This document shows positions 37,310-47,968 of a DNA stretch of 64,000 bases, piece by piece. The stretch is from contig CM046337.1 of NCBI GenBank assembly GCA_025403435.1, positions 1,619,501-1,683,500 of the forward strand, in the 5' to 3' direction. The notes below the pieces were generated by a model. That model searched no databases and had not been told where the DNA came from. It was given only the letters and a program-made list of their open reading frames with translations. How positions within the stretch are numbered: position 1 is the stretch's first letter; each line of letters begins with the position of its first letter. The stretch is from Artocarpus heterophyllus (lineage: Eukaryota; Streptophyta; Magnoliopsida; Rosales; Moraceae). The position numbers and the translations under genes were made by a program.

Positions 37310-38432
37310 TTCTCCCACTTGGTCTCCATATTTAACCTTATATTCATTAAAACCAAATCTTTAGAAAACAAATACATGAATCATGACGATAATTTCTCTA
37401 AATTGTGAGTATTATCTTTCATGTATTACAATGTATTATTTCTCAGACTTTATTCCTTATATGGTAATTTAACTTTATGAATAAACCCAATGTATATTCT
37501 TGATCCTACTAAATGTGAATTTTTCTCTAATAACTTTATGCGCAAAACAAATATGAGAAAACATCACATCTGAATAAGAGTTTTATTAAGACTGTAAATT
37601 GTATGTACAAACAAATTTACATTATGGAACCAAGTCTCATCTGAACTACATGATCCTTAAATGACTTCGGTGGCATTCCTTTTGTCATAGGATCTGCGAT
37701 CATCAATTCAGTGTTTATATGCTCAATGACCACTTTATTTTCCTTAATCCGTTCCCTTATGGCTAAGTACTTAATGTCAATGTGTTTACTTCGACTGCCA
37801 CTCTTATTATTCTTAGCCATAAAAAAAAACAGTTGAATTGTCACAATATATCTTTAATGACCTAGACACAGAATCTATAATTCTAAGGCTTGACATGAAA
37901 CTCTTCAACCATACACCATGCACAGTAGCCTCAAAACAAGAAACGAACGCTACCTCCATCGTGGAAGTAGCAACCAATGTTTGCTTTCCACTCCTCCAAG
38001 ATACAGCTCCTCCGACTAGCATGAAAATATAACCTGAAGTTAATTTTTTGTATCCCTTAAACCGTTCAGCATATGTGATGGAACCAACGTTTGCTTTCCA
38101 CTCCTCCAACCTAGTGGCATGTGATGGACAATAAAATCTGTATCCCTTAGACCATTCATCATATCCAACGAAATACCCACTTATGGTCATTGGGTCTAGC
38201 TTATTTTCTTGTGGATTATAGACTCTCACTTCAGACAGGCATCCCTAAACGCGTATATGTCGCAAACTCGGTTTCCAACCTTTCCATAACTTGAACGGTG
38301 TCTTTAAGACAGCCTTAGTTGGAACTTGGTTTAATATATACACAACTGTCTTGAGAGCTTCAGTCCACAAAGACCTAAGAAGCTTTGAGTTGCTAAGCAT
38401 GCTCCGCACCATATCCAACAATGTTCGGTTTC
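37310..38432 (-). pseudogene. Copia C pol 3' part: integrase end fused to RNase H, RT deleted
   Basis: Reading the minus strand from 38432, the integrase end and linker ([16 protein letters not shown], then [17 protein letters not shown]) run to TRLEEWKA. The text then jumps to the RNase H domain ([26 protein letters not shown]; the end at 37617 with KHIDIKYLAIRERIKENKVV). The whole reverse transcriptase is missing. A 25-bp sequence ending GCTTTCCACTCCTCCAA occurs at both about 37974-37998 and 38080-38104, bracketing the deletion scar. A frame change near 37830 separates the two RNase H pieces. Confidence 0.85.
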
Positions 38433-40396
38433 TGTAACGCCCCTATATGGGGGTTAACAGTTTTTAATGAGATAAAATAAAAATAAATAATAAAAGTAAA
38501 ACCTTAAAAATAAAATTTGCCCGGGACTTAAATGAAAACTCTCAACTCAAAAATAAAAATATAAACGATAAATAAACCACAGTTTTAATGTAGCACCTTA
38601 AATTTAATAATATAAACTGTTGTCATCATCATTTTAACCCTCGACACATTGAATACAGTCACAGAAAGTAACAATTGATGCTTACATTATCATGAAGAAC
38701 ATTCTCAACAATTGAAGCAGTCCCAATGTAATATAGCTACATCACTTCCTCAACTATATTTCTCGTAGCCACCTCACACTTAGTGAGTCCTGAAAAGATA
38801 AAAATATAAGGGTATGAGCAACACTATGCTCAGTAGAGAAAGCCATTACTCACCTCTATCATTACCACATTAAAATCTGCATGGTTAGTAAGTTACATCA
38901 TATTCCAGATTATGAGGTTTATTATGATCACATCTTATGGATACCGTAGTTAATCGTTACCAAGTGTCATAATTACACATTTATACAAATATTACCAATC
39001 ATCATTGTTCCTAGGTATCCATGTTAAATTGAGTATCACTCAACTCATCGAAACCCAAATGGGCGCACTTGATCACCTTATAAACATTCCAAGGGTGTTC
39101 CGGTGAGGGGACATCAAGCCCCGAGTCCTCACCAAATCGATTCCTGTACAGTGTGTTCTGGGACTTTCAACCCAAGGAAGCGTCATCGCCTTCCCCCTAT
39201 TTTACCTTTTAGGGTATTCATGCCCAAGGACGTAACCGTCGCCCTCTTCATGTCTCACAATTTCTCTATATTGAATCATTATCAATAGAGTTAGTTTTCC
39301 TAACCATGCTTCTCAATTTATAACATGTGTCAATTTATTATGTTCCTCGCCGTACAATACAAGACGAGTCCATGTCATAGTTTCATATGTGATAATCATA
39401 TAATATCAGTTCAACATAGATATATATATATTGCGGCAAAACAATCAATTTTAATTCTATAAAAACCTCACAAAAGATGAGTAATAGAATCCCTACCTTT
39501 TAAGCTTATCAACAGTCTCTTAATCCTGGAATCAATTAACGTTAGCTCCATACTCCCTTGATCCTAAGGCGTGCATAAGGACAATTAAAACTAAAGCACA
39601 ACATACATCTACATTCATAAAATTTATTTTAATTTAATCTTAGAATTTCAAGAAATAACCACTGCCCATAGAGGTATTACAAAGTTTAACAATATAAATT
39701 TTCTGTCTAGGGCATATACACTTAGACTTCATACATATGCTCCAAAATAGCAACAAACATATACTTAGGTTTAAGAACGCAAATTTGAATAATCCTTTAG
39801 TATAAAAGAAAATTTATAAATGAAAGACTAAATTTGTTCATAAGATTCTAACCTCGGATTATGGTTAGTTGGAAGCTTGAAATGGCTTCAAAACAGGTTC
39901 CTTTACTTCGGTATGACTGAAATTCTTGCTCAAATGGAGGTGATGGTGGCTGATTTTTATGGCTGCCTTGAAGAAGTTCTCTAAGTATTTTGCTTCAGCA
40001 AAGAAATGAGAAGAAGAGTGTGGGAACCGTGGAAGATAAAGGAAGAAAAGATGAAGTCTTTGAAGAGAAGTGATAGAAACAATTATAGAGGAGACATGTT
40101 GAAGCATGTCACGGAGGAAATAAAGAAAATGAGGGTCAAGAGTAGTTGGAAAAGATATCCTTATGTCTCATCTAAAGACTTTAACACACATAATGCCAAT
40201 ATGACATTTTTGAGATTTATTAGAAGTTCTAAGGCTTTTTAGTAATCATACTAAATAAATATAGGAGAATTTTAGAAAATTTAAAAATAGATAAAAATAA
40301 ATATTATAAAATAAATTTAAATGAAGCAATTTTTTTTATACATTAAAAATTAATTTAATTACCTCAATACCCGTTAGGAGAATAACGGGTGTCACA
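38433..40396 (-). repeat. Element A 3' LTR
   Basis: It starts TGTAACGCCCCTATATGG and ends AACGGGTGTCACA on the plus strand. The part at about 38648-38810 differs from the other full LTRs of A and B and instead resembles the fragment at 62411-63543 (ATTGAAGCAGTCC, TAGCTACATCACTTCC), suggesting a mosaic. The short open frames inside recur in every LTR copy and are not supported as genes. Confidence 0.92.
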
Positions 40397-41351
40397 GCTC
40401 TACCCCCCTTAAAGAAATTTCGTCCTCGAAATTTCAATTCTAGCAATACTAGTAAAAATTTTGATTCCATTATGATTCCAATTCCGAGTCTAAACCGTTA
40501 ATGTTGTTTGTCCTCCAAATTTAAGTTATCGTATCTCCACTTATTTACTTGCATAATAAATCTTACTCCTAAATCCCTCAATGAGAGTATTTCTGACAAG
40601 TTTCAACTTATAACACCGTATAATAGTCTAAGAATCTGATCAGGCATACATATTGACCATATCATGATTCCAGTCCTTCATTGTCCAATGACCGTGATTT
40701 ACAATCACATTTAAGGAGATTGCCAGAGAAATTTTATATACTTCATCTTTAGGTTCCTTTTCCTTTTTGAGTAAGGAAAAGTCAAATATATTTGATTTCA
40801 TACCTCAACTAATAAACTAAAACATAATCATAAAACATATATCACAAACGCTTTTATTCAAAACTATACATTAAACTTACTCATAGAGATATTAAACGGA
40901 ATCTCAGAGTTGCAGACAAACCCGACATATTTTTCATTAAACAGCTATCCTCATGACACAAACATTCAACCCAAATAATATACTCATATTTCATATGAAA
41001 TATCCCCATAACTGACTTTGGTACTTCCACATAATATTAACAGAATATTACACATTACAAACATAATACGGATACGTTTCGAGAGTACAAGGCACTCCGT
41101 ATACCAGCTATCCATATCATGCATGCTTATAGGATACAAAAACATCGATAAACAAAAGATCGGACCTTAAGAAGGATGCGTTTCGAGAGCATCAAGTACT
41201 CCGTATCCAGCCATCCCGGCATTAGGCTCAATAAATCTAAAAGATTTAACAATGACGTACCACAAAAAACACAGAATACAAGGCAAACGGTTATTCGTAA
41301 CACACGAAATACGGACACACATGCCTACATGCCAAAGATAAAACAAAAAGA
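40397..41351 (-). other. Element A 3' non-coding region with PPT
   Basis: This sequence lies downstream of the LOG-like ORF. It contains the polypurine tract at the LTR border and the paired GATACGG...CTCTCGAAACG motif (about 41069-41104 and 41177-41211), the inverse of that in element B. No further ORF is seen. Confidence 0.7.
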
Positions 41352-42041
41352 TTACAGATGGAGATTCAAATCAATTGGTCGCTCCCGGCTTTCCCTTTCC
41401 CATTCAAGCTTGGATGTTGCAGTGTCGGATTCTGGATGTATGATTTGCATTTTATCTATCAATTCCTCAGCTGTTGAAGCAGTAACAAAGATTTGTCTCT
41501 CCGATTCTGTAGTGATGTTTTCTTCCACAGCGTAATCTAGAAATTTCAAAAGACCGTCATAAAAACCCTTTACGTTCAGCAGACCCAAAGGTTTGGAATA
41601 AAAGCCCAACAATTGCCCACAAGCAACTATAAATATTTCCTCAAGAGTACCTAGACCACCAGGTAATGCTATAAAAGCATCAGAATTATAGATTATGTCT
41701 TTAAAATTTTTAGGGATACTCCTGACTCCTTCTCCCTTACCTATGGCTTCCTTACAAAGGTTTCCTTCAACTGGAATATGAGGCCAAATTCTTACATCAG
41801 TAGCGTCGCTAGACCTAGCTGCTAGTGCCATATTTACCATCATTTTTATACTACCACCCCCATAGATTATGTTAATCTTCTTGTGTGCTAGGACTTGCCC
41901 TAAGTGATTTGCAGCTTCTAAATAAGCTTTATTTTTTCCAAGGCTGGAACCACAAAAGACACAAACATTCTTTATTTTCTTCGTGGACTGGGAGGTAGAC
42001 ATATTTGGTTTATAGAAGTGGTTGCTTAATGTCTGCTCCAC
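41352..42041 (-). CDS. LOG-like protein (cytokinin riboside monophosphate phosphoribohydrolase family), element A
   Basis: This is a 229-aa intronless ORF. LOG enzymes cut ribose 5'-phosphate from cytokinin nucleotides to release active cytokinin in the cytosol or nucleus. Visible here: VCVFCGSS (26-33), YGGGSIKMM (60-68), SDAFIALPGGLGTLEE (120-135, containing PGGxGTxxE) and KPLGLLNVKGFYDGLL (150-165). Plant LOGs usually carry an Arg-Lys pair about eight residues before SDAF, and here the matching stretch is KNFKDIIYN, so activity is doubtful. Plant LOG genes have several introns, so the lack of them fits capture through RNA. The family's GGGSxGLMG loop is changed to GGGSIKMMV. It differs from the element B copy by 7 residues, and both are open. 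A second Met (residue 14) could also be the start. Confidence 0.85.
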   Translation of the reverse strand: MEQTLSNHFYKPNMSTSQSTKKIKNVCVFCGSSLGKNKAYLEAANHLGQVLAHKKINIIYGGGSIKMMVNMALAARSSDATDVRIWPHIPVEGNLCKEAIGKGEGVRSIPKNFKDIIYNSDAFIALPGGLGTLEEIFIVACGQLLGFYSKPLGLLNVKGFYDGLLKFLDYAVEENITTESERQIFVTASTAEELIDKMQIIHPESDTATSKLEWERESRERPIDLNLHL

Positions 42042-42645
42042 TTAGACTTCGGGTTCTACATGAGTTTTTAAAGATGAGAAATATACAAAAAGGGCTAAAG
42101 AGATAGACAAGTAGGTAATGAAAAGGTAATCCAAAGATTTAAACAAAATCTTGTGCGGATAAGAAAGTAAGATAAGGTGATTGATAGTTTACAGAAAATT
42201 TGATTCACTTTTTGAAAAAGATTAGACTCTAATTGTATAACTTTTGACAATTGAGAACAATTCGACAGAAGACCCTCTTGACACAACTGTAGACTTTTTG
42301 ACAAATATACACCAAGTCTAGAAATTTAATATAAACGACAAATACTGTAGAACTTTTGAAATTTGAGACACAAATCTTGAAATATCTGGATAAGCTTTTC
42401 AAAATTCAAACATATTACTGTACCGTATGTGACGTGTCTGATAAGATAATATATTTTATTATATATATATTTAAGAAAATCATAAATTAAATAAGATATT
42501 AACACTTACTGTATCAATCTAATAATCACAATTATTTCAAACACAAAAGCAAATATTTTGAGTAAAAGAAAAACACAAACTGTTGAACATCAGCTAAAAC
42601 TGCTTCAAATAAGTAAAGACTAAATAACCTTTATAGAGCGATGAC
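42042..42645 (-). other. Element A spacer between the two ORFs
   Basis: AT-rich spacer of 604 bp. A 69-codon open stretch (42095-42304) is shared with element B but has no recognisable features. Confidence 0.5.
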
Positions 42646-43167
42646 TTATTCCCCATCCAGTTTTCTTATGGCTTGGCAAACAGGATCTAAAAATACCATA
42701 TTCCTGAGGCGTTGTCTTTCTGTATAAAATTTAGGCCAGAGTTTAAAAATAGCTCCTTGAACATATCCACTAGGGTGACCGTGGAGAGGAGGATGGATGC
42801 TATCCAAGTTCTCCTTTGAAAGTCCATCCCTACAAAACCTTATTTTATCCTCTCTATTCGTAGACATATAACCAGGTGAAGTACATTTACCGTTACAATT
42901 TTGTCTTCCACATTTGTTACAAGTGACCACGATGGCACGAGCTCTTCTTTTCATTGCACTACGACTGGTACCTGTTTCTGGTAAACCGACATCTTGACTA
43001 AAGTCACTCGGACGGATTTTCCCCTCTATTAACATTCTCACATCACAAGGGATGCCAAAACGCATAAGAATCCACAACCGAGTAATTCTAGCCTTGTATT
43101 TCTTTCTAAGAATCTTTTGGGAGAGTGATGGGAAATACTTTCTCAGGTGTTGGTACTTTGGGTCCAT
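42646..43167 (-). CDS. Basic Cys-rich protein resembling flexivirus nucleic-acid-binding proteins, element A
   Basis: A 173-aa ORF. Its N-terminal half is basic and hydrophobic (residues 17-40 rich in Lys, Arg, Ile, Leu). An arginine-rich stretch KRRAR (73-77), a possible nuclear signal, is followed by a compact cysteine cluster Cys83-x2-Cys86-x4-Cys91-x3-Cys95, a likely zinc site. The order small/Ser-rich, then KRRA, then a CxxC cluster recalls the Cys-rich nucleic-acid-binding proteins of carlaviruses and relatives (Viral_NABP family), several of which suppress RNA silencing. The similarity is judged by eye only. It is not a retroviral CCHC nucleocapsid (C-x2-C-x4-H-x4-C). It differs from the element B copy at 4 residues. 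Its upstream leader has been cut away by element B. Confidence 0.6.
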   Translation of the reverse strand: MDPKYQHLRKYFPSLSQKILRKKYKARITRLWILMRFGIPCDVRMLIEGKIRPSDFSQDVGLPETGTSRSAMKRRARAIVVTCNKCGRQNCNGKCTSPGYMSTNREDKIRFCRDGLSKENLDSIHPPLHGHPSGYVQGAIFKLWPKFYTERQRLRNMVFLDPVCQAIRKLDGE

Positions 43168-43379
43168 GATGAGATGAAAGAAGAGTAAATAGAAAGGAAA
43201 AATTAAGATAGTAAATTGCAGAATCCTAGAATTCCTTCTTCTTTTAGAGGAAAAGAAGAATTTCTAATGAAAAAGAAGAGGATTTGCGATTTAGAGAGAA
43301 AATAACAAATTAAGAGAGAAAAAGTGAACTCGGAGAAATAAGCTCCTATGCACAGTAAACGTATATGTAAACAATGATT
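43168..43379 (-). other. Element A leader next to the ORF, cut by element B
   Basis: CT-rich on the minus strand. It ends at the junction with element B. Its continuation is at 51579, with 14 bases missing compared with element B (46615-46628). Confidence 0.8.
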
Positions 43380-45348
43380 TGTGACACCCGTTATTCTCCT
43401 AACGGGTATTGAGGTAATTAAATTAATTTTTAATGTATAAAAAAAAAAAATTGCTTCATTTAAATTTATTTTATAATATTTATTTTTATCTATTTTTAAA
43501 TTTTCTAAAATTCTCCTATATTTATTTAGTATGATTACTAAAAAGCCTTAGAACTTCTAATAAATCTCAAAAATGTCATATTGGCATTATGTGTGTTAAA
43601 GTCTTTAGATGAGACATAAGGATATCTTTTCCAACTACTCTTGACCCTCATTTTCTTTATTTCCTCCGTGACATGCTTCAACATGTCTCCTCTATAATTG
43701 TTTCTATCACTTCTTTTCAAAGACTTCATCTTTTCTTCCTTTCTCTTCCACGGTTCCCACACTCTTCTTCTCATTTCTTTGCTGAAGCAAAATACTTAGA
43801 GAACTTCTTCAAGGCAGCCATAAAAATCAGCCACCATCACCTCCATTTGAGCAAGAATTTCAGTCATACCGAACTAAAGGAACCTGTTTTGAAGCCATTT
43901 CAAGCTTCCAACTAACCATAATCCGAGGTTAGAATCTTATGAACAAATTTAGTCTTTCATTTATAAATTTTCTTTTATACTAAAGGATTATTCAAATTTG
44001 CGTTCTTAAACCTAAGTATATGTTTGTTGCTATTTTGGAGCATATGTATGAAGTCTAAGTGTATATGCCTTAGACAGAAAATTTATATTGTTAAACTTTA
44101 TAATACCTCTATGGGCAGTGGTTATTTCTTGAAATTCTAAGATTAAATTAAAATAAATTTTATGAATGTAGTTGTATGTTGTGCTTTAGTTTTAATTGTC
44201 CTTATGCACGCCTTAGGATCAAGGGAGTATGGAGCTAACGTTAATTGATTCCAGGATTAAGAGACTGTTGATAAGCTTAAAAGGTAGGGATTCTATTACT
44301 CATCTTTTGTGAGGTTTTTATAGAATTAAAATTGATTGTTTTGCCGCAATATATATATATCTATGTTGAACTGATATTATATGATTATCACATATGAAAC
44401 TATGACATGGACTCGTCTTGTATTGTACGGCGAGGAACATAATGAATTGACACATGTTATAAATTGAGAAGCATGGTTAGGAAAACTAACTCTATTGATA
44501 ATGATTCAATATAGAGAAATTGTGAGACATGAAGAGGGCGACGGTTACGTCCTTGGGCATGAATACCCTAAAAGGTAAAATAGGGGGAAGGCGATGACGC
44601 TTCCTTGGGTTGAAAGTCCCAGAACACACTGTACAGGAATCGATTTGGTGAGGACTCGGGGCTTGATGTCCCCTCACCGGAACACCCTTGGAATGTTTAT
44701 AGGGTGATCAAGTGCGCCCATTTGGGTTTCGATGAGTTGAGTGATACTCAATTTAACATGGATACCTAGGAACAATGATGATTGATAATATTTGTATAAA
44801 TGTGTAATTATGACACTTGGTAACGATTAACTACGGTATCCATAAGATGTGATCATAATAAACCTCATAATCTGGAATATGATGTAACTTACTAACCATG
44901 CAGATTTTAATGTGGTAATGATAGAGGTGAGTAATGGCTTTCTCTACTGAGCATAGTGTTGCTCATTCCCTTATGTTTATATCTTTTCAGGACTCACTAA
45001 GTGTGAGGTGGCTACGAGAAATATAGTTGAGGAAGCGATGTAACTATATTACATTGGGACTGCTCAATTGTAAAGAATGTTCTTCATGATAATGTAAGCA
45101 TCAATTGTTACTTTCTGTGACTGTATTATAATGTGTTGAGGGTTAAAATGATGATGACAACAGTTTATATTATTAAATTTAAGGTGCTACATTAAAACTG
45201 TGGTTTATTTGTCGTTTATATTTTTATTTTTGAGTTGAGAGTTTTCATTTAAGTCCCGGGCAAATTTTAATCTTTAAGGTTTTACTTTTATTATTTATTT
45301 TTATTTTATCTCATTAAAAACTGTTAACCCCCATATAGGGGCGTTACA
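43380..45348 (+). repeat. Element B 5' LTR
   Basis: TGTGACACCCGTTATTCTCC ... GGGGCGTTACA, 1969 bp. Near-identical to 49614-51578; differences seen include GAACTAAAGG versus GAAGTAAAGG, TGCCTTAG versus TGCCCTAG, TTTCTTG versus TTTATTG, and TACGGCG versus TACAGCG. Confidence 0.93.
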
Positions 45349-46840
45349 GAATTTTTGGTATCAGAGCCTAGGTTCGGTTAACCTAGGGAGTGTAGCACCA
45401 CTTTAAAAAAAATATATATTTTTGAGATGGTTTTGAAGCTGAATTTTCATTGTCATCATCAAAATGAACCTTCACATTGATTTATACAGTCTAGAAGGAT
45501 GTAACATGGAAAGGCCATAGAATGAAAATATCAATAGTTATATGAGTACAATAATTATATAGAAGGAAAGTATTAATAGTTATGAGGGAATGATAATTAT
45601 ATGGAATGAGTTTATAAGTAGATCGCTTATGAGAGATTCGTATAATATTTGGATCTATAAGCGTATCTAATTCGTATAAACGATGAGAAATTCGTATAGA
45701 TAAGAGGATTTAAAAGCCTTTTGTCTCGTGAAAAACAATGAGAAATATAAGGCTTGATTTATTGATTTTAAAGTTTGACATAGATATGCCAAATTTTTTA
45801 TAATTGATTCAAACCTAAGTAATGATTATGTGTGGATTCGATGGAGCACATAAGTGTCAATGTCTTTTTTTAAAAGTTCTATATATTTGAGGAATATGAT
45901 ATAAGTTGGGAATCATGGTATTGAATCATGAGAGAGATAAATGTTAGACTTTTGGTCTGTTGAGACTGTGTAAAGTCTAGAATGCATGAATCTCAAAATT
46001 GGAATATTTTGTTACGTACATTGTATTTAAGTGTATCAGTGAATCTTTTGGTTACCTAAGGTTTTGTTATATGAGGAAATTATATATTGTATGAGTAGAA
46101 TTGTGGGGATTGTAGATGTTCTTAAGTAGTAACATCTAGTGTCTTTGTTCATTGATATGGTCTATGTTGGAAGACGTAAATCGTATTGATTTCAAGGTTA
46201 GTCGCATTCTAAACCCTTGGTAGTAATGATGATGAATCCATTGATAGATGTTAAGTATTATGAATAACATATGGGTGTATGCATTGTTCAATAAGGTTTT
46301 GATTAAAATAAAATTATTTGAGTTGCTGGAAGATTGTGTTGTTATGAAATGATTTTAAATATCATTCAGGAAGATCCTTGTTGTCGTTAAATTAGATTTG
46401 TTGTTCATAGTTAACTTTATGTATAGTGGGCTTTGAATTGGGTTTAAGATTCATACGAATTGGTTTTCAATTTTATGTTTGTTATTTAACTCGTTCCAAA
46501 TGTGTTAAGGCCTGAAACAACCTGACCATTTTCAACTAAGAACATTTGGGCCTAGTTCAAATCTTAAATCAGTTTGATTCACACTGTCTCTCCCACGTGG
46601 TCTCTATACGTGTCATATACAGTGGTTTAATCATTGTTTACATATACGTTTACTGTGCATAAGACCTTATTTCTCCGAGTTCACTTTTTCTCTCTTAATT
46701 TGTTATTTTTTCTCTAAATCGCAAATCCTCTTCTTTTTCATTAAAAATTCTTCTTTTCCTCTAAAAGAAGAAGGAATTCTAGGATTCTGCAATTTACTAT
46801 CTTAATTTTTCCTTTCTATTTACTCTTCTTTCATCTCATC
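45349..46840 (+). other. Element B leader: PBS and possible internal promoter
   Basis: The PBS TGGTATCAGAGC at 45356-45367 pairs with tRNA-iMet. The next 1.2 kb is AT-rich with no ORF. Near the end a G-box (CACGTG, 46594-46599) is followed by a CT-rich leader-like stretch (46665-46835) directly before the first ORF. This might be an internal promoter brought in with the cargo. That is inference only. Confidence 0.6.
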
Positions 46841-47362
46841 ATGGACCCAAAGTACCAACACCTGAGAAAGTATTTCCCATCACTCTCCCAAAAGATTCTC
46901 AGAAAGAAATACAAGGCTAGAATTACTCGGTTGTGGATTCTTATGCGTTTTGGCATCCCTTGTGATGTGAGAATGTTGATAGAGGGGAAAATCCGTCCGA
47001 GTGACTTTAGTCAAGATGTCGGTTTACCAGGAACAGGTACCAGTCGTAGTGCAATGAAAAGAAGAGCTCGTGCCATCGTGATCAGTTGTAACAAATGTGG
47101 AAGACAAAATTGTAACGGTAAATGTACTTCACCTGGTTATATGTCTACGAATAGAGAGGATAAAATAAGGTTTTGTAGAGATGGACTTTCAAAGGAGAAC
47201 TTGGATAGCATCCATCCTCCTCTCCACGGTCACCCTAGTGGATATGTTCAAGGAGCTATTTTTAAACTCTGGCCTAAATTTTATACAGAAAGACAACGCC
47301 TCAGGAATATGGTATTTCTAGATCCTGTTTGTCAAGCCATAAGAAAACTGGATAGGGAATAA
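46841..47362 (+). CDS. Basic Cys-rich protein resembling flexivirus nucleic-acid-binding proteins, element B
   Basis: A 173-aa ORF, the counterpart of 42646-43167. KRRAR (73-77) and Cys83, Cys86, Cys91 and Cys95 are all kept; differences are at residues 64, 81, 82 and 172. The upstream leader is uninterrupted, so this is the copy more likely to be expressed. The C-terminal half has HPPLHGHPSGY (125-135) and an aromatic segment FKLWPKFYTERQRLR (141-155). The family link to viral nucleic-acid-binding proteins is by motif order only. An unrelated plant zinc-binding protein remains possible. Confidence 0.6.
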   Translation: MDPKYQHLRKYFPSLSQKILRKKYKARITRLWILMRFGIPCDVRMLIEGKIRPSDFSQDVGLPGTGTSRSAMKRRARAIVISCNKCGRQNCNGKCTSPGYMSTNREDKIRFCRDGLSKENLDSIHPPLHGHPSGYVQGAIFKLWPKFYTERQRLRNMVFLDPVCQAIRKLDRE

Positions 47363-47968
47363 GTCATCGCTCTATAAAGGTTATTTAGTCTTTACTTATT
47401 TGAAGCAGTTTTAGCTGATGTTCAACAGTTTGTGTTTTTCTTTTACTCAGAATATTTGCTTTTGTGTTTGAAATAATTGTGATTATTAGATTGATACAGT
47501 AAGTGTTAATATCTTATTTAATTTATGATTTTCTTAAATATATATATATAATAAAATATATTATCTTATCAGACACGTTACATACGGTACAGTAATATGT
47601 TTGAATTTTGAAAAACTTATCCAGATATTTCAAGATTTGTGTCTCAAATTTCAAAAGTTCTACAGTATTTGTCGTTTATATTAAATTTCTAGACTTGGTG
47701 TATATTTGTCAAAAAGTCTACAGTTGTGTCAAGAGGGTCTTCTGTCGAATTGTTCTCAATTGTCAAAAGTTATACAATTAGAGTCTAATCTTTTTCAAAA
47801 AGTGAATCAGATTTTCTGTAAACTATCAATCACCTTATCTTACTTTCTTATCCGCACAAGATTTTGTTTAAATCTTTGGATTACCTTTTCATTACCTACT
47901 CGTCTATCTCTTTAGCCCTTTTTGTATATTTCTCATCTTTAAAATCTCATGTAGAACCCGAAGTCTAA
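47363..47968 (+). other. Element B spacer between the two ORFs
   Basis: 606 bp, AT-rich. The 69-codon stretch at 47706-47915 is open in both A and B but has no recognisable features. How the second ORF would be translated (splicing, own promoter, reinitiation) is not visible. Confidence 0.5.

Noticed and set aside
39103..40242. Small ORFs (61, 78 and 80 codons) that recur in several places
   Set aside because: They lie inside every LTR copy (also near 43538, 44492, 49768, 50722, 53514, 54276 and 63083), overlap on opposite strands, have no domain, and are explained by LTR repetition.
46841..47362. Retroviral-type gag nucleocapsid for elements A/B
   Set aside because: The cysteine spacing (x2, x4, x3, all Cys) lacks the His of CCHC knuckles, and no gag core precedes it.
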